Of a stretch of 64,000 nucleotides of DNA, positions 1 to 8,068 are shown piece by piece. The position numbers and the translations under genes are program-made. The DNA comes from Arenibacter sp. 6A1 (GTDB lineage Bacteria > Bacteroidota > Bacteroidia > Flavobacteriales > Flavobacteriaceae): positions 1 to 64,000 of the forward strand of contig NZ_JAAXCQ010000022.1 in the NCBI RefSeq assembly GCF_012272855.1. The letters run 5' to 3'. The first letter of the stretch is position 1. Each line of letters starts with the position of its first letter. A model generated the notes under the pieces. That model saw nothing but the letters and a program-made list of their open reading frames with translations, had not been told where the DNA came from and did not search any database.

Positions 1-521
1 AATTACAGCTTTTTAAACAGTTTTCCTATTTTAAATCACCTCAAAACACTAGCAAAATCAATACTTCAACAGTTATTCAACTCTTTTTTCAGGGGATGGC
101 TAAATTAACTAAACACAGTGCTACCGCTGGAAGACAACCATTTGTTTTCCCTAACTCATCTTACGAAGACGGATCTGGCGGATATGTAGCCAACAATAAC
201 CGTTTGACATCAGGAGGCGGGAATGCTTTTTGGGATTCATATAACGATGTAAAAGAAAATTATGTAACAGATGCGACCACCCTTAAATTAAGGGAAGTTT
301 CTTTAACCTATTCTTTGGACCAAAAAGTATTGGAACAAATAGGAGTAGATAACTTAACCATTGGATTGTACGGCCGTAACCTTTTGACCTTAAGACCAAA
401 GGACAATGTTTATACCGATCCTGAATTTAACTTCACCACAGGAAACGCTATAGGAGTTGGTACACAGTCTCAGACTCCTCCGACTAGACAGTTTGGTTTA
501 AACTTATCTGTAACTTTTTAA
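1..521 (+). CDS. C-terminal end of a SusC/RagA-family TonB-linked outer membrane protein (5' incomplete)
   Basis: The last ~140 residues match the C-terminal part of the SusC barrel: the RQPFVFPNS motif, a TSGGGNAFWDSY segment, the TTLKLREVSLTY strand, the GLYGRNLLT motif, and the closing PPTRQFGLNLSVTF strand with a terminal Phe, as the BAM machinery requires. SusC imports glycans through the outer membrane together with a SusD lid, and susD follows 9 bases downstream. The ATG at 96 is probably internal: the frame stays open from base 3. However, the ~28 residues encoded before about base 85 do not resemble SusC, so the gene may be broken by a rearrangement or by a sequence edge artefact. 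Family assignment is firm; intactness is unknown. Confidence 0.85.
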   Translation, partial: LQLFKQFSYFKSPQNTSKINTSTVIQLFFQGMAKLTKHSATAGRQPFVFPNSSYEDGSGGYVANNNRLTSGGGNAFWDSYNDVKENYVTDATTLKLREVSLTYSLDQKVLEQIGVDNLTIGLYGRNLLTLRPKDNVYTDPEFNFTTGNAIGVGTQSQTPPTRQFGLNLSVTF

Positions 522-530
522 AAAAAAAAC

Positions 531-2033
531 ATGAAAACAAGAAATTTTAAAAATTCTACCATATTACTGCTCGCCATTTTGTTGGGAGCCGTGAGCTGTA
601 GTGACTACTTGGATGTCAACGACAATCCAAATGATCCTCCTATTTCTACCCCGCAATTGACTTTGCCGGTGGCACAGGCGAGTTTGGCAAACTTAAATGC
701 CAGATCAATGACCTACTTGGGCCAATATATGGCCTACAACTGGGCTACACCCTCTAACTGGTCTGCCAACGCAGATTTTGCTAGATATAACGTTACCACA
801 AACTTCTTCACGACTGTTTTTGAGACCAGTTATGTAGATATCTTCAAAAACCTGACGTATATAGAAACTTATGAAGACCCTACTGGCGCAGTTGATTATA
901 GTGCTTACAAGGTTATTTCATCTACCCTTAAGGGGTTCCAATACCAATATTTGGTAGACCTTTATGGCGATGTTCCTTATAGCGAGGCAAATCAAAGAGG
1001 AGCAAATACGACTCCAAAGTATGACGATGCCGAAACCGTTTACAAAGCCAATATCGATGCTTTGACACAAGCGGCCACCTTGGCATTAAACTTACCAGAC
1101 ACCGCTGAAGATCCAGGGTCACAAGATATTATCTTTAATGGCCATATGGACGAATGGGCTGCCTTTGCCAACACTATTAAGCTTAGAATGTTGGTTAGAT
1201 TGAGCAACACAGGACAAGACAGCTACATCAAGGATCAAATTGCATTAATCAACGCTAATGGTGCTGGTTATATCGCATCCGATGTTAATGTAAATCCTGG
1301 TTATTCTGATGCTTCAGACAAACAAAGTCCTTTTTACGGTTATTTCCGTAATGTAAACACCAATTCACAAACCGATAGAGGTGACTTTACAGTAGCTAGT
1401 GATTATGCCTTGGACTTCTTAGCCGAAACCAATGATGACCGTTTGTCTAGAATTTATGCGCCTGCTCAATCAGGAGGTGCCTTTAAAGGTGCTCCACAAT
1501 CTACGGTACTTCCAGGAAGCGGATTCACCAGTAATGATCTTTCAAAAGTAGGTCCAGGCCTTCTAAGAAGTGCTGATCAGGACCAACCAATTATGTTACT
1601 TTCTGAAAGCTTATTGCTTCAGGCAGAGGCTGCTGTTAGAGGTTACATCCCTGGTGGAGACGCTGCTGCAGAGGCTCTTTACAATGAAGCCATTACAGAG
1701 TCTTATATCTACCTAGGTGTCGAAGATGCCGAAGCTGCTGCACAGGCCTACTACACGCAAGATTTGATTAATGTAGGATGGACCTCTTCTTCTAATAAAA
1801 TAGAAGCAATCATTACACAAAAATGGGTGGCATTGAACAGTACTTCCTCTATTGAATTGTGGATTGAAAAAACAAGGACCGGTTTTCCAGCAGGATTACC
1901 TGTCCCTGCAGAATCTGATGGTGTACGTCCAGTAAGACTGTTATACCCAGCATCTGAGGTAGCAAGAAACAAAAACAATGTTCCTTCCCAATCTGTTGGT
2001 GACGCATTTACTAGTAACCCATTTTGGAAATAA
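531..2033 (+). CDS. SusD/RagB-family nutrient-binding outer membrane lipoprotein
   Basis: 500 residues. The N-terminus has a hydrophobic signal and a lipobox (LGAVSC, Cys at about residue 23), followed by the typical SusD opening SDYLDVNDNPN. The middle is the TPR-rich SusD fold (for example KGFQYQYLVDLYGDVPYSEA) and the C-terminal part has the usual ESLLLQAEAAVRG and QKWVALNS segments. It is closest in layout to the SusD-like_2 type. SusD-like proteins cap the SusC channel on the cell surface and bind oligosaccharides. It lies directly after susC and 12 bases before a third lipoprotein gene, so the three are probably one operon. No glycoside hydrolase lies nearby, so the substrate cannot be inferred. 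Confidence 0.93.
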   Translation: MKTRNFKNSTILLLAILLGAVSCSDYLDVNDNPNDPPISTPQLTLPVAQASLANLNARSMTYLGQYMAYNWATPSNWSANADFARYNVTTNFFTTVFETSYVDIFKNLTYIETYEDPTGAVDYSAYKVISSTLKGFQYQYLVDLYGDVPYSEANQRGANTTPKYDDAETVYKANIDALTQAATLALNLPDTAEDPGSQDIIFNGHMDEWAAFANTIKLRMLVRLSNTGQDSYIKDQIALINANGAGYIASDVNVNPGYSDASDKQSPFYGYFRNVNTNSQTDRGDFTVASDYALDFLAETNDDRLSRIYAPAQSGGAFKGAPQSTVLPGSGFTSNDLSKVGPGLLRSADQDQPIMLLSESLLLQAEAAVRGYIPGGDAAAEALYNEAITESYIYLGVEDAEAAAQAYYTQDLINVGWTSSSNKIEAIITQKWVALNSTSSIELWIEKTRTGFPAGLPVPAESDGVRPVRLLYPASEVARNKNNVPSQSVGDAFTSNPFWK

Positions 2034-2045
2034 AATATTCAAACG

Positions 2046-2936
2046 ATGAAAAATATATTATATAAACTAAATTATGTTGCAGTCGCAATTGCTGCCATGT
2101 TCATGGTTTCCTGCGATGCACTTCTCGAACAAGATGAAACCGATTTTGGTCAAGGACCAATATTGGCTCAATTCGAAAAGACGAAAGCCGAATTAAATAT
2201 CATAAAGGATCCTGAAAACACGCCTATTGATTATGAGGTTGCCATCACTTTTTTCGGTGGAAAAAATGTACCCTTAGACAGAGACGTTGAAGTATCTATT
2301 GCCACCAGTGCTGATTCGGAAGCTAAGGAAGGTGTAGAATTTGAGTTGAATGCCACCTCCTATACCATCCCAGCAGGTGAGACTTCGGTAATAGCGAGTA
2401 TAAAGATCCTTACCGGAAATTTGGTTCCTTTTGAATTTAAGGACATTGTTCTTGAAATTACAAGTTCATCAGAATCGGTATCCGATAACAACACTACCGC
2501 TATCACCCTGAAGGCTCTTGACTCTAATACTTTGGCAGGAACTTACACGGTTGAAGTTGGTGAATATTGGAATTCTGGAAATTATATCGCTAGTTACGCA
2601 GGCAGAACCTTTGTTGTTGCCGCTATTGCACCAGGATTGTACAGACATGAAGGTATTGCCTTCTGGCCTGATGGAAACGATTTCTATTTTACGGTAGATG
2701 CAGAAACTAATGTTATAACCGTTTTAGGCAATGACCCTGATGGAACTCCGACCTTACTGAATGGATCTCCAATTATGAACTGTGCTGGCGGAAAATTTGA
2801 AATGGTTCCATGTACAGATGAGACCAACAAAGCTACTTTACAAGCAGATGGACATCATATTATAGAACTTACCACCGGTTATTTTAGAGGTGCAGGAGCT
2901 ACTAGGGAATTTTTACAAAAGCTGGTTAGAAACTAA
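2046..2936 (+). CDS. Third lipoprotein of the SusCD locus, Calx-beta/DUF1735-like N-terminal domain
   Basis: 296 residues. A short signal ends in a lipobox (MVSC, Cys at about 23), so this is a lipoprotein and probably surface exposed. Residues ~45-150 resemble the beta-sandwich domains found in SusE/F-position proteins: an acidic stretch, VPLDRDVEVSI, EGVEFELNATSYTIPAGET and ITLKAL are typical of DUF1735 or Calx-beta-like modules. The rest has no motif I recognise. Its place after susD and before a terminator suggests an auxiliary glycan-binding lipoprotein. The exact domain name is my inference from sequence character; the role is inferred from position. Confidence 0.7.
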   Translation: MKNILYKLNYVAVAIAAMFMVSCDALLEQDETDFGQGPILAQFEKTKAELNIIKDPENTPIDYEVAITFFGGKNVPLDRDVEVSIATSADSEAKEGVEFELNATSYTIPAGETSVIASIKILTGNLVPFEFKDIVLEITSSSESVSDNNTTAITLKALDSNTLAGTYTVEVGEYWNSGNYIASYAGRTFVVAAIAPGLYRHEGIAFWPDGNDFYFTVDAETNVITVLGNDPDGTPTLLNGSPIMNCAGGKFEMVPCTDETNKATLQADGHHIIELTTGYFRGAGATREFLQKLVRN

Positions 2937-2966
2937 TAGTAAACAGCAAACTTTTTAATACTCAAG

Positions 2967-3001
2967 AAAAGTCGCCTAAATTAAGTTTTAGGCGACTTTT
3001 T
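2967..3001 (+). terminator. Intrinsic terminator of the susCD operon
   Basis: A perfect 14-bp stem (arms 2967-2980 and 2987-3000) with a 6-base loop and a terminal T run, starting 30 bases after the third lipoprotein gene. Confidence 0.9.
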
Positions 3002-3033
3002 ATTTAAAGAAAGTGCATGTCTAAATAACAGCA

Positions 3034-3066
3034 TTGTTTAATACAACTTTTATTGGTTTATACTTG
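3034..3066 (+). promoter_or_regulatory. Candidate Bacteroidota promoter upstream of an orphan terminator
   Basis: TTG at 3034-3036, a 22-base spacer, then TATACTTG at 3059-3066, one mismatch from the TAnnTTTG consensus. It sits between the susCD terminator and a second terminator with no ORF in between, and would produce a short non-coding transcript. Confidence 0.4.
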
Positions 3067-3072
3067 AAATAG

Positions 3073-3217
3073 CAAAAAATAGCCCTTCAAATCCTAGAGT
3101 GGCCCTGCCATAGCAGCAGTCACCTTTACCATGAATTAAAATTCTAAAGGAACACTCCTTATACTTTACAATAGTTAAACTTGAAAGAGGCATACATTAA
3201 TTTGAATGCCTCTTTTT
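3073..3217 (+). ncRNA. Candidate small RNA of about 145 nt between the susCD locus and rlmB
   Basis: The stretch has a promoter-like element just upstream (3034-3066) and ends in a strong intrinsic terminator (3184-3217). It contains no credible ORF. Start is estimated as about 7 bases after the TAnnTTTG-like box. This is inferred from signals only; no RNA family was recognised. Confidence 0.35.
3184..3217 (+). terminator. Orphan intrinsic terminator
   Basis: Perfect 10-bp stem (AAAGAGGCAT at 3184-3193 with ATGCCTCTTT at 3206-3215) followed by a T run. No gene on the plus strand ends between it and the earlier terminator at 2967-3001. Confidence 0.75.
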
Positions 3218-3358
3218 TTATTCTCCAAAATTATACAGCCCAAAAAATAAGACACCATCCATCAAGTTTAAAGCAATATGAATCACTGATACAATACCTT
3301 AAAGTATAAATCAAATGTTCTAATGAAAATTTTCCCCCATAACAACTTCAATTTTTTA

Positions 3359-3366
3359 TACCTTTG
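3359..3366 (+). promoter_or_regulatory. TAnnTTTG promoter box of rlmB
   Basis: TACCTTTG matches the Bacteroidota -7 element exactly and lies only 4 bases before the ATG at 3371. This rules out the upstream in-frame ATG at 3323 and suggests a leaderless mRNA. No TTG is found at the usual distance upstream. Confidence 0.6.
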
Positions 3367-3370
3367 CCAG

Positions 3371-4114
3371 ATGAAAAATGAGGACTACCAAATTTTTGGG
3401 ATTCGCGCTATTATAGAAGCTATAAACGCCGGTAAAACCTTGGATAAGGTTTTTATACAAAAGGGATTAAAAGGGGATTTAATCAAGGAACTAGAGACCT
3501 TGATCCGTAAAAACGGCATAGGTTTTTCCTATGTCCCTATTGAAAAACTAAACAGGCTTACCAGAGGAAACCACCAAGGGGTTATTGCCTCTATCTCGCC
3601 CATCGCATTTTACGAACTCGAAGAATTGGTCGAGAAAGTGCTGGCAAATGAAAACAAGGTTCCCTTGTTCCTATTGCTAGATCAGCTTTCCGATGTCCGT
3701 AACTTTGGCGCAATTATTAGAACTGCCGAATGTACCGGTGTAGACGGTATCATCATACAAAAGAAAGGTGCCGCTCCAGTAACTGCAGATACCATTAAAA
3801 CTTCTGCAGGGGCCGCTTTTAAAGTACCTATTGCCAAAGTAAACCATTTAAAGGATGCTGTTTTCTATTTACAGGCCTCTGGCATTAAGGTAATTTCTGC
3901 TACTGAAAAAACAGAAAGCACCATTTATGACGTTTCCCTAAAAGAAGCTTCAGCAATTGTAATGGGCTCGGAAGATGTGGGTATAACCCCATCCATTTTA
4001 AAAGCCTCGGACGCTACGGCAAAACTACCATTATTAGGAGAAATAGGTTCGTTAAACGTATCTGTTGCCTGTGGAGTGTTTTTGTACGAAGCGGTAAGAC
4101 AACGCTTAAATTAG
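3371..4114 (+). CDS. rlmB: 23S rRNA (guanosine-2'-O)-methyltransferase, TrmH/SpoU family
   Basis: 247 residues from the ATG at 3371. This start is chosen because the family begins close to QIFGIRAIIEAI and a promoter box lies just upstream. An N-terminal L30e-like substrate-binding domain is followed by the knotted SPOUT methyltransferase domain with its three motifs: DVRNFGAIIRTAEC, IVMGSEDVG, and GSLNVSVACGVFLYE. The family methylates the ribose of a conserved guanosine in the 23S rRNA peptidyl transferase region using SAM. The 3' end overlaps by 4 bases the end of the convergent rhomboid gene. Other TrmH-family members modify different sites, so the exact target is inferred. Confidence 0.9.
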   Translation: MKNEDYQIFGIRAIIEAINAGKTLDKVFIQKGLKGDLIKELETLIRKNGIGFSYVPIEKLNRLTRGNHQGVIASISPIAFYELEELVEKVLANENKVPLFLLLDQLSDVRNFGAIIRTAECTGVDGIIIQKKGAAPVTADTIKTSAGAAFKVPIAKVNHLKDAVFYLQASGIKVISATEKTESTIYDVSLKEASAIVMGSEDVGITPSILKASDATAKLPLLGEIGSLNVSVACGVFLYEAVRQRLN

Positions 4115-4848
4115 GGATCTTTTTTCCTTTCCTTATACTCGTAAATAATTTGAATGGAGTCTACACTTGTGTCGGCTCCATTTTCTTTTTGTTCTATAAA
4201 ATTCCCGTCCTCATCAAAATGTTGTAGAAATACATCATCCTCTTCTGGGTAATCTTCATGCTCCCAATCGTATTTTTTTACAGCTGGCAATTTGGCCTTG
4301 ACAAGGATAGCCAACAGCAACCCGCTCAGGAACCCACCTAAATGCCCCTCCCACGATATATCTTCCTTTACGGGAAAAATATACCATAGCAAACTACCAT
4401 ACACAAACACCACTATAAGAGATAGGGCCACCAACCGATAGTGTTTTGTAAAAATTCCTTTAAAAAAAATAAAACTTGCCAACAGATAAATAACACCGCT
4501 TGCCCCAATATGATACGAAGGCCTACCGATGGCCCAGGTCATTAAACCAGAGAGCAACACCCCCCCTACCATTATACGCAGTGCTATACTCCTATAAAAA
4601 TATACCAATGCCGCCAAAAGGATCGCCAATGGTATGGTATTATTATAAAGATGTTCCACAGAAGCATGCAAAAAGGGACTAAAAACAACCCCTCTTAATC
4701 CTTTTAAAGTCCTAGGGTAAACACCATACTCATTTAGGTTTATGCCAAATTGGAGCTCTGCCCAATAGACCGTCCATATAGAAAGTACAGCACCCAAAGG
4801 AACTAATAGTATCCAATCCGAATATGTAAAATACTTCTGCTCTGTCAT
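4111..4848 (-). CDS. Rhomboid-family intramembrane serine protease
   Basis: 245 residues from the ATG at 4848; an in-frame TTG at 4860 is a less likely start. About six membrane segments are visible. The catalytic pieces are present: the HASVEHLYNN segment of the L1/TM2 region, GASG with the nucleophilic serine, and the C-terminal histidine in EGHLGG. The C-terminal ~45 residues are acidic and cytoplasmic-looking (many Asp/Glu), a common flavobacterial extension. Rhomboids cleave transmembrane helices of other membrane proteins; the substrate here is unknown. Convergent with rlmB. Confidence 0.93.
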   Translation of the reverse strand: MTEQKYFTYSDWILLVPLGAVLSIWTVYWAELQFGINLNEYGVYPRTLKGLRGVVFSPFLHASVEHLYNNTIPLAILLAALVYFYRSIALRIMVGGVLLSGLMTWAIGRPSYHIGASGVIYLLASFIFFKGIFTKHYRLVALSLIVVFVYGSLLWYIFPVKEDISWEGHLGGFLSGLLLAILVKAKLPAVKKYDWEHEDYPEEDDVFLQHFDEDGNFIEQKENGADTSVDSIQIIYEYKERKKDP

Positions 4849-5073
4849 AACGAACACCAAAAAAACTCTAGGACATGGTGCTATACGAATGTAACATATT
4901 GTCTCCTAATTCTAAACTTTTTTAAATACTATAAAGTAATACCAGGGGAATGCTCTGGGAATAAGAGTCCTGCACACATACTAATCCAAAGCCCATATTT
5001 CGTTGTTAAGCCTACCAGGTTTTTCCTGTAGACCATAAATTATAATGTATAATTTTTATCTTACTTTTATACC

Positions 5074-6351
5074 ATGAACGAGCCACTTGCAGAAAGGGTA
5101 CGCCCTAAAACCCTCGAAGACTATATCAGCCAAAATCATCTAGTCGGTGAAAAAGGAGCCTTGACCCATCAAATTAAAAAAGGCATTTTACCTTCCTTAA
5201 TCCTTTGGGGGCCCCCAGGCACCGGAAAGACTACCTTGGCCAATATTATCGCCCAGGAAAGCGGACGCCCATTTTATACCTTAAGCGCTATTAACAGTGG
5301 CGTTAAAGACATTAGGGAGGTCATTGAAAAGGCCAAACAAAGTGGCGGACTTTTTACCGCTAAAAACCCGATTCTTTTTATTGATGAAATTCATCGTTTT
5401 AGCAAGTCGCAACAAGACTCTCTCTTGGCCGCTGTTGAAAAAGGCTGGGTTACCCTTATAGGTGCTACCACCGAGAACCCAAGTTTTGAGGTTATTCCCG
5501 CCCTATTGTCACGATGCCAGGTATATATCCTAAATGCTTTTGGAAAGGAAGATCTGGAAGCCTTGCTCTACAGGGCTATGGAGATTGACGATTACCTGAA
5601 GTCGAAAAAAATAACGCTTAAAGAAACCGAGGCACTCATGCGCCTTTCTGGAGGTGATGGCCGTAAACTGTTAAATATTTTTGAACTCATCGTAAATTCC
5701 GAGGCCTCGGATACCATCACTATTACGGATGAAGCCGTTCTAAGTAAAATTCAGAAAAACACCGTATTATACGATAAAACTGGGGAACAACATTACGATA
5801 TCGTATCTGCTTTTATAAAATCTATCCGCGGCAGCGATCCCAATGCTGCTGTATATTGGTTAGCCAGAATGATCGAAGGGGGCGAGGACGTAAAATTCAT
5901 CGCTCGTCGCTTGCTTATATTGGCTTCCGAAGACATAGGCAATGCCAACCCCACGGCTTTGGTCATGGCCAATACTACCTTTCAATCGGTAACCACTATT
6001 GGCTACCCAGAAGCGCGCATCATATTAAGTCAGTGCGTCATTTATTTGGCCACTTCGCCTAAAAGCAACGCTAGCTATATGGCCGTTAACCACGCCCAGC
6101 AATTGGTAAAACAAACCGGTGATCTTTCCGTTCCTATTGCCCTGCGAAATGCCCCAACCAAATTAATGAAGGATCTAGGGTATGGACAGGAGTACAAGTA
6201 TGCCCATGACTACGCCAATAATTTTGTAGCCGAAGAGTTTTTTCCAACTGAATTGTCTGGCACCAGCCTCTATAAGCCTGGAAACAATCCACGTGAAAAT
6301 TCCTTAAAAGACTTTTTAAAGAACCGCTGGAAGGATAAATACGATTTGTAG
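5074..6351 (+). CDS. rarA: Replication-associated recombination protein A (AAA+ ATPase)
   Basis: 425 residues, the usual length of RarA/MgsA/WRNIP1. Walker [10 protein letters not shown] at residues 46-54 and Walker [10 protein letters not shown] at 101-109 (with the family HRF signature), then sensor [12 protein letters not shown] and the arginine-finger segment LLSRCQVY. The C-terminal half is the MgsA tetramerisation domain ([16 protein letters not shown]). RarA acts at stalled replication forks and interacts with SSB and clamp-loader functions. It appears monocistronic, followed by a 700-base non-coding region. Confidence 0.96.
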   Translation: MNEPLAERVRPKTLEDYISQNHLVGEKGALTHQIKKGILPSLILWGPPGTGKTTLANIIAQESGRPFYTLSAINSGVKDIREVIEKAKQSGGLFTAKNPILFIDEIHRFSKSQQDSLLAAVEKGWVTLIGATTENPSFEVIPALLSRCQVYILNAFGKEDLEALLYRAMEIDDYLKSKKITLKETEALMRLSGGDGRKLLNIFELIVNSEASDTITITDEAVLSKIQKNTVLYDKTGEQHYDIVSAFIKSIRGSDPNAAVYWLARMIEGGEDVKFIARRLLILASEDIGNANPTALVMANTTFQSVTTIGYPEARIILSQCVIYLATSPKSNASYMAVNHAQQLVKQTGDLSVPIALRNAPTKLMKDLGYGQEYKYAHDYANNFVAEEFFPTELSGTSLYKPGNNPRENSLKDFLKNRWKDKYDL

Positions 6352-6462
6352 AAAAGGTGTGCATCGCAATGTACAACCCACCTCATCGAATAAGAAAGCT
6401 GTAGGGCCGCTCAATAAAATTAAGTAAATGAAATGCTTTTATACCTTGTAGCATTATTGTTT

Positions 6463-6542
6463 GGGCGTTCCCTCCTTCGTCGGTCGGGCCATTGGCTATA
6501 TCCCTTGCGCTGCTGCGGGGATGCCGCCGCTGTCCCTAACGC
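6463..6542 (+). repeat. Dispersed intergenic repeat, copy A
   Basis: An ~80-base GC-rich element that starts GGGCGTTCCC and ends CCCTAACGC, so its ends are inverted relative to each other (GCGTT / AACGC). Inside are a TCGGTCG block, GCTATATC, a small variable hairpin and GGATGCCGC-GCT. The same ordered blocks occur in reverse orientation at 6836-6927. It is much richer in G+C than its surroundings. I recall similar GGGCGTT...CCCTAACGC elements between genes in other Flavobacteriaceae, but cannot check this here. Confidence 0.65.
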
Positions 6543-6835
6543 GGAATTCAGGGAACCATAAACAGTTTTAGCACTAATCAGGGAAGTTCAAATATCTAAA
6601 GCGGGCAAGCTTAATAAGGATAGATCAATAAATCATATTCGCCGCTAGTCCCACAACTTGTCCGAAGAGGTACGGATTATTTCCCCATACCCGCAAAAGG
6701 GGCTAACTTCCCAATATATTTTTCAATGATTATTATCAACCTGCTAAAGCCAAGGCGCAGGCTGAAACCTTATTCTAACTGCAGGTCCTTGCATTTTCTG
6801 TGCGGTACCTTTGGGTAATCGTTCCATGGAATCTT

Positions 6836-6927
6836 GCGTTAGCTATTGCAGCGGCATCCTTTTTTAATAGGCCATGAGCCGTTTAAAAAAGATACAGCGG
6901 AAAGAGCGACCCGATAGGGGAACGCCC
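6836..6927 (-). repeat. Dispersed intergenic repeat, copy B (inverted relative to copy A)
   Basis: Read on the minus strand it begins GGGCGTTCCCC, continues with TCGGGTCG and GCTGTATC, has a central hairpin with TTTTTTAA / TTAAAAAA arms, then GGATGCCGCTGC and ends GCTAACGC. The conserved outer blocks match copy A in order and spacing, while the central hairpin differs completely in sequence. About 290 bases separate the copies. Confidence 0.65.
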
Positions 6928-6984
6928 ATATAGAGCCGGAGATTAGGCACTCTAAAAGACCGCCAAACCGCATTAAAGTAGAAA

Positions 6985-7034
6985 CAAAAAATAATGGTTT
7001 GCTATGAGCCATTCGCCCATTACAAACCATTATT
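6985..7034 (-). terminator. Intrinsic terminator of the minus-strand cluster ending at 7068
   Basis: Perfect 12-bp stem (6990-7001 and 7023-7034) with a 21-base loop; on the minus strand it is followed by a T run (plus-strand A run at 6985-6990). Confidence 0.75.
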
Positions 7035-7067
7035 CTTAATTGTTCACAAGTGTCGCTGTAGCCGCTC

Positions 7068-7946
7068 TTAGAATTTAATATTCAGCTCCTTATTGATCAA
7101 CTCCTCACCTTGGTAATATTCAAAAATCCATTTCTCGCCCTTTTTATAAACAATACCATCGACCTGTTGGTCCGTTTTGGCCATATAAAAATTCTTGAGA
7201 CTGGTTTGATACAACTTCATGGTGATTTTAGGAGTACTATCTACCAATTGATAGCCGTTTGTAATGGCTTGGGCATACAAAACCGCGGTATCCTTTATAA
7301 GTTTTACGTGATGCAAAGCAGGATCGGCAGCAACGGGTTCCATACTTTTAAAATATTGTTCCTCCAAGGTAGCCTTTTGCTCTACTAGCTGTTGCTGCTT
7401 AGTTGCTGCTTCATTTTCAGCGGCATCTCCAAACCTTATATTTTTATCCTTTTCCGCTGGGTCTTGCAAGCGTACGACATCGTCCTTAAAACTAATGGAT
7501 ACCATAGCATTTTTGTCCTTGGGCGTATAGGTATAATTTAATTTTGCAATGTCCTTAAAACTGTTTTTTATGGCTTCTGAATACGCAGCCCTATACTCCT
7601 TTTCCTTGCTTCTACCTTCTCCCGTAAGAAACACTTCTTTATTAGCGCAATCCGTTAGAGACAGCTTTACCTTGGTAGTGAACAAGGAAGAGTCGTCTAT
7701 TAATTTAACCAATAGGCCTTTGCAACGATCTACCATCAGCTCTTCTGGCAAATCATTGTCGTAGACCGCTGTAAATCCGTTTTCTACAAAAAGCTGTTTC
7801 ATCAGGGTACTGGTCAAGTACTGGTTCTCTGACTTAAAGGCCTCAAATTTTGCAGGAACAATGATATACTTATAATTATTTATGTCAGATTGTGCCATCC
7901 CGTAATAACTAAAAAGAAAGCACAGGGATACTATAATATTTTTCAT
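7068..7946 (-). CDS. Secreted protein of unknown function
   Basis: 292 residues from the ATG at 7946. The longer in-frame start at 8030 is rejected because it would place a hydrophilic stretch before a clear signal peptide (MKNIIVSLCFLFSYYGMAQS, cleavage near residue 19). The mature protein is hydrophilic, with a conserved-looking alpha/beta N-terminal half (IIVPAKFEAFKSENQY, LTSTLMKQLFVENGF) resembling periplasmic proteins that measure a small domain against stress, and a glutamine-rich linker followed by a C-terminal ~60-residue domain ending in IFEYYQGEELINKELNIKF. I recognise no named domain. It is the last gene of a cluster of exported proteins (10053 to 7068), ending at a terminator. 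Confidence 0.75.
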   Translation of the reverse strand: MKNIIVSLCFLFSYYGMAQSDINNYKYIIVPAKFEAFKSENQYLTSTLMKQLFVENGFTAVYDNDLPEELMVDRCKGLLVKLIDDSSLFTTKVKLSLTDCANKEVFLTGEGRSKEKEYRAAYSEAIKNSFKDIAKLNYTYTPKDKNAMVSISFKDDVVRLQDPAEKDKNIRFGDAAENEAATKQQQLVEQKATLEEQYFKSMEPVAADPALHHVKLIKDTAVLYAQAITNGYQLVDSTPKITMKLYQTSLKNFYMAKTDQQVDGIVYKKGEKWIFEYYQGEELINKELNIKF

Positions 7947-8068
7947 ATGGGTTTTATTTATTGTTTTAACGTTCCCACGTAATTTGCATAGCTGAATTCG
8001 CCTTTGCGACCAGCTTTTGGCCATGCTCATTTCATAAGAATCGTAAATTGATTGCTATAGACTCAGAC

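Larger units (their letters stand above)
6352..7067. other. Long non-coding region between rarA and the minus-strand gene cluster
   Basis: About 715 bases with no credible ORF on either strand. It contains the two inverted repeat copies (6463-6542 and 6836-6927) and the terminator of the minus-strand cluster (6985-7034). The remaining sequence, roughly 6543-6835, shows no feature I can name. Confidence 0.8.

Noticed and set aside
3323-3370. An upstream in-frame ATG at 3323 as the start of rlmB
   Set aside because: A consensus promoter box (3359-3366) lies downstream of it and the extra residues do not resemble the family.
6463-6927. The repeat pair as integron attC sites
   Set aside because: The outer motifs are GCGTT...AACGC, the opposite arrangement to the RYYYAAC...GTTRRRY ends of attC sites, and no integrase or gene cassette is near.
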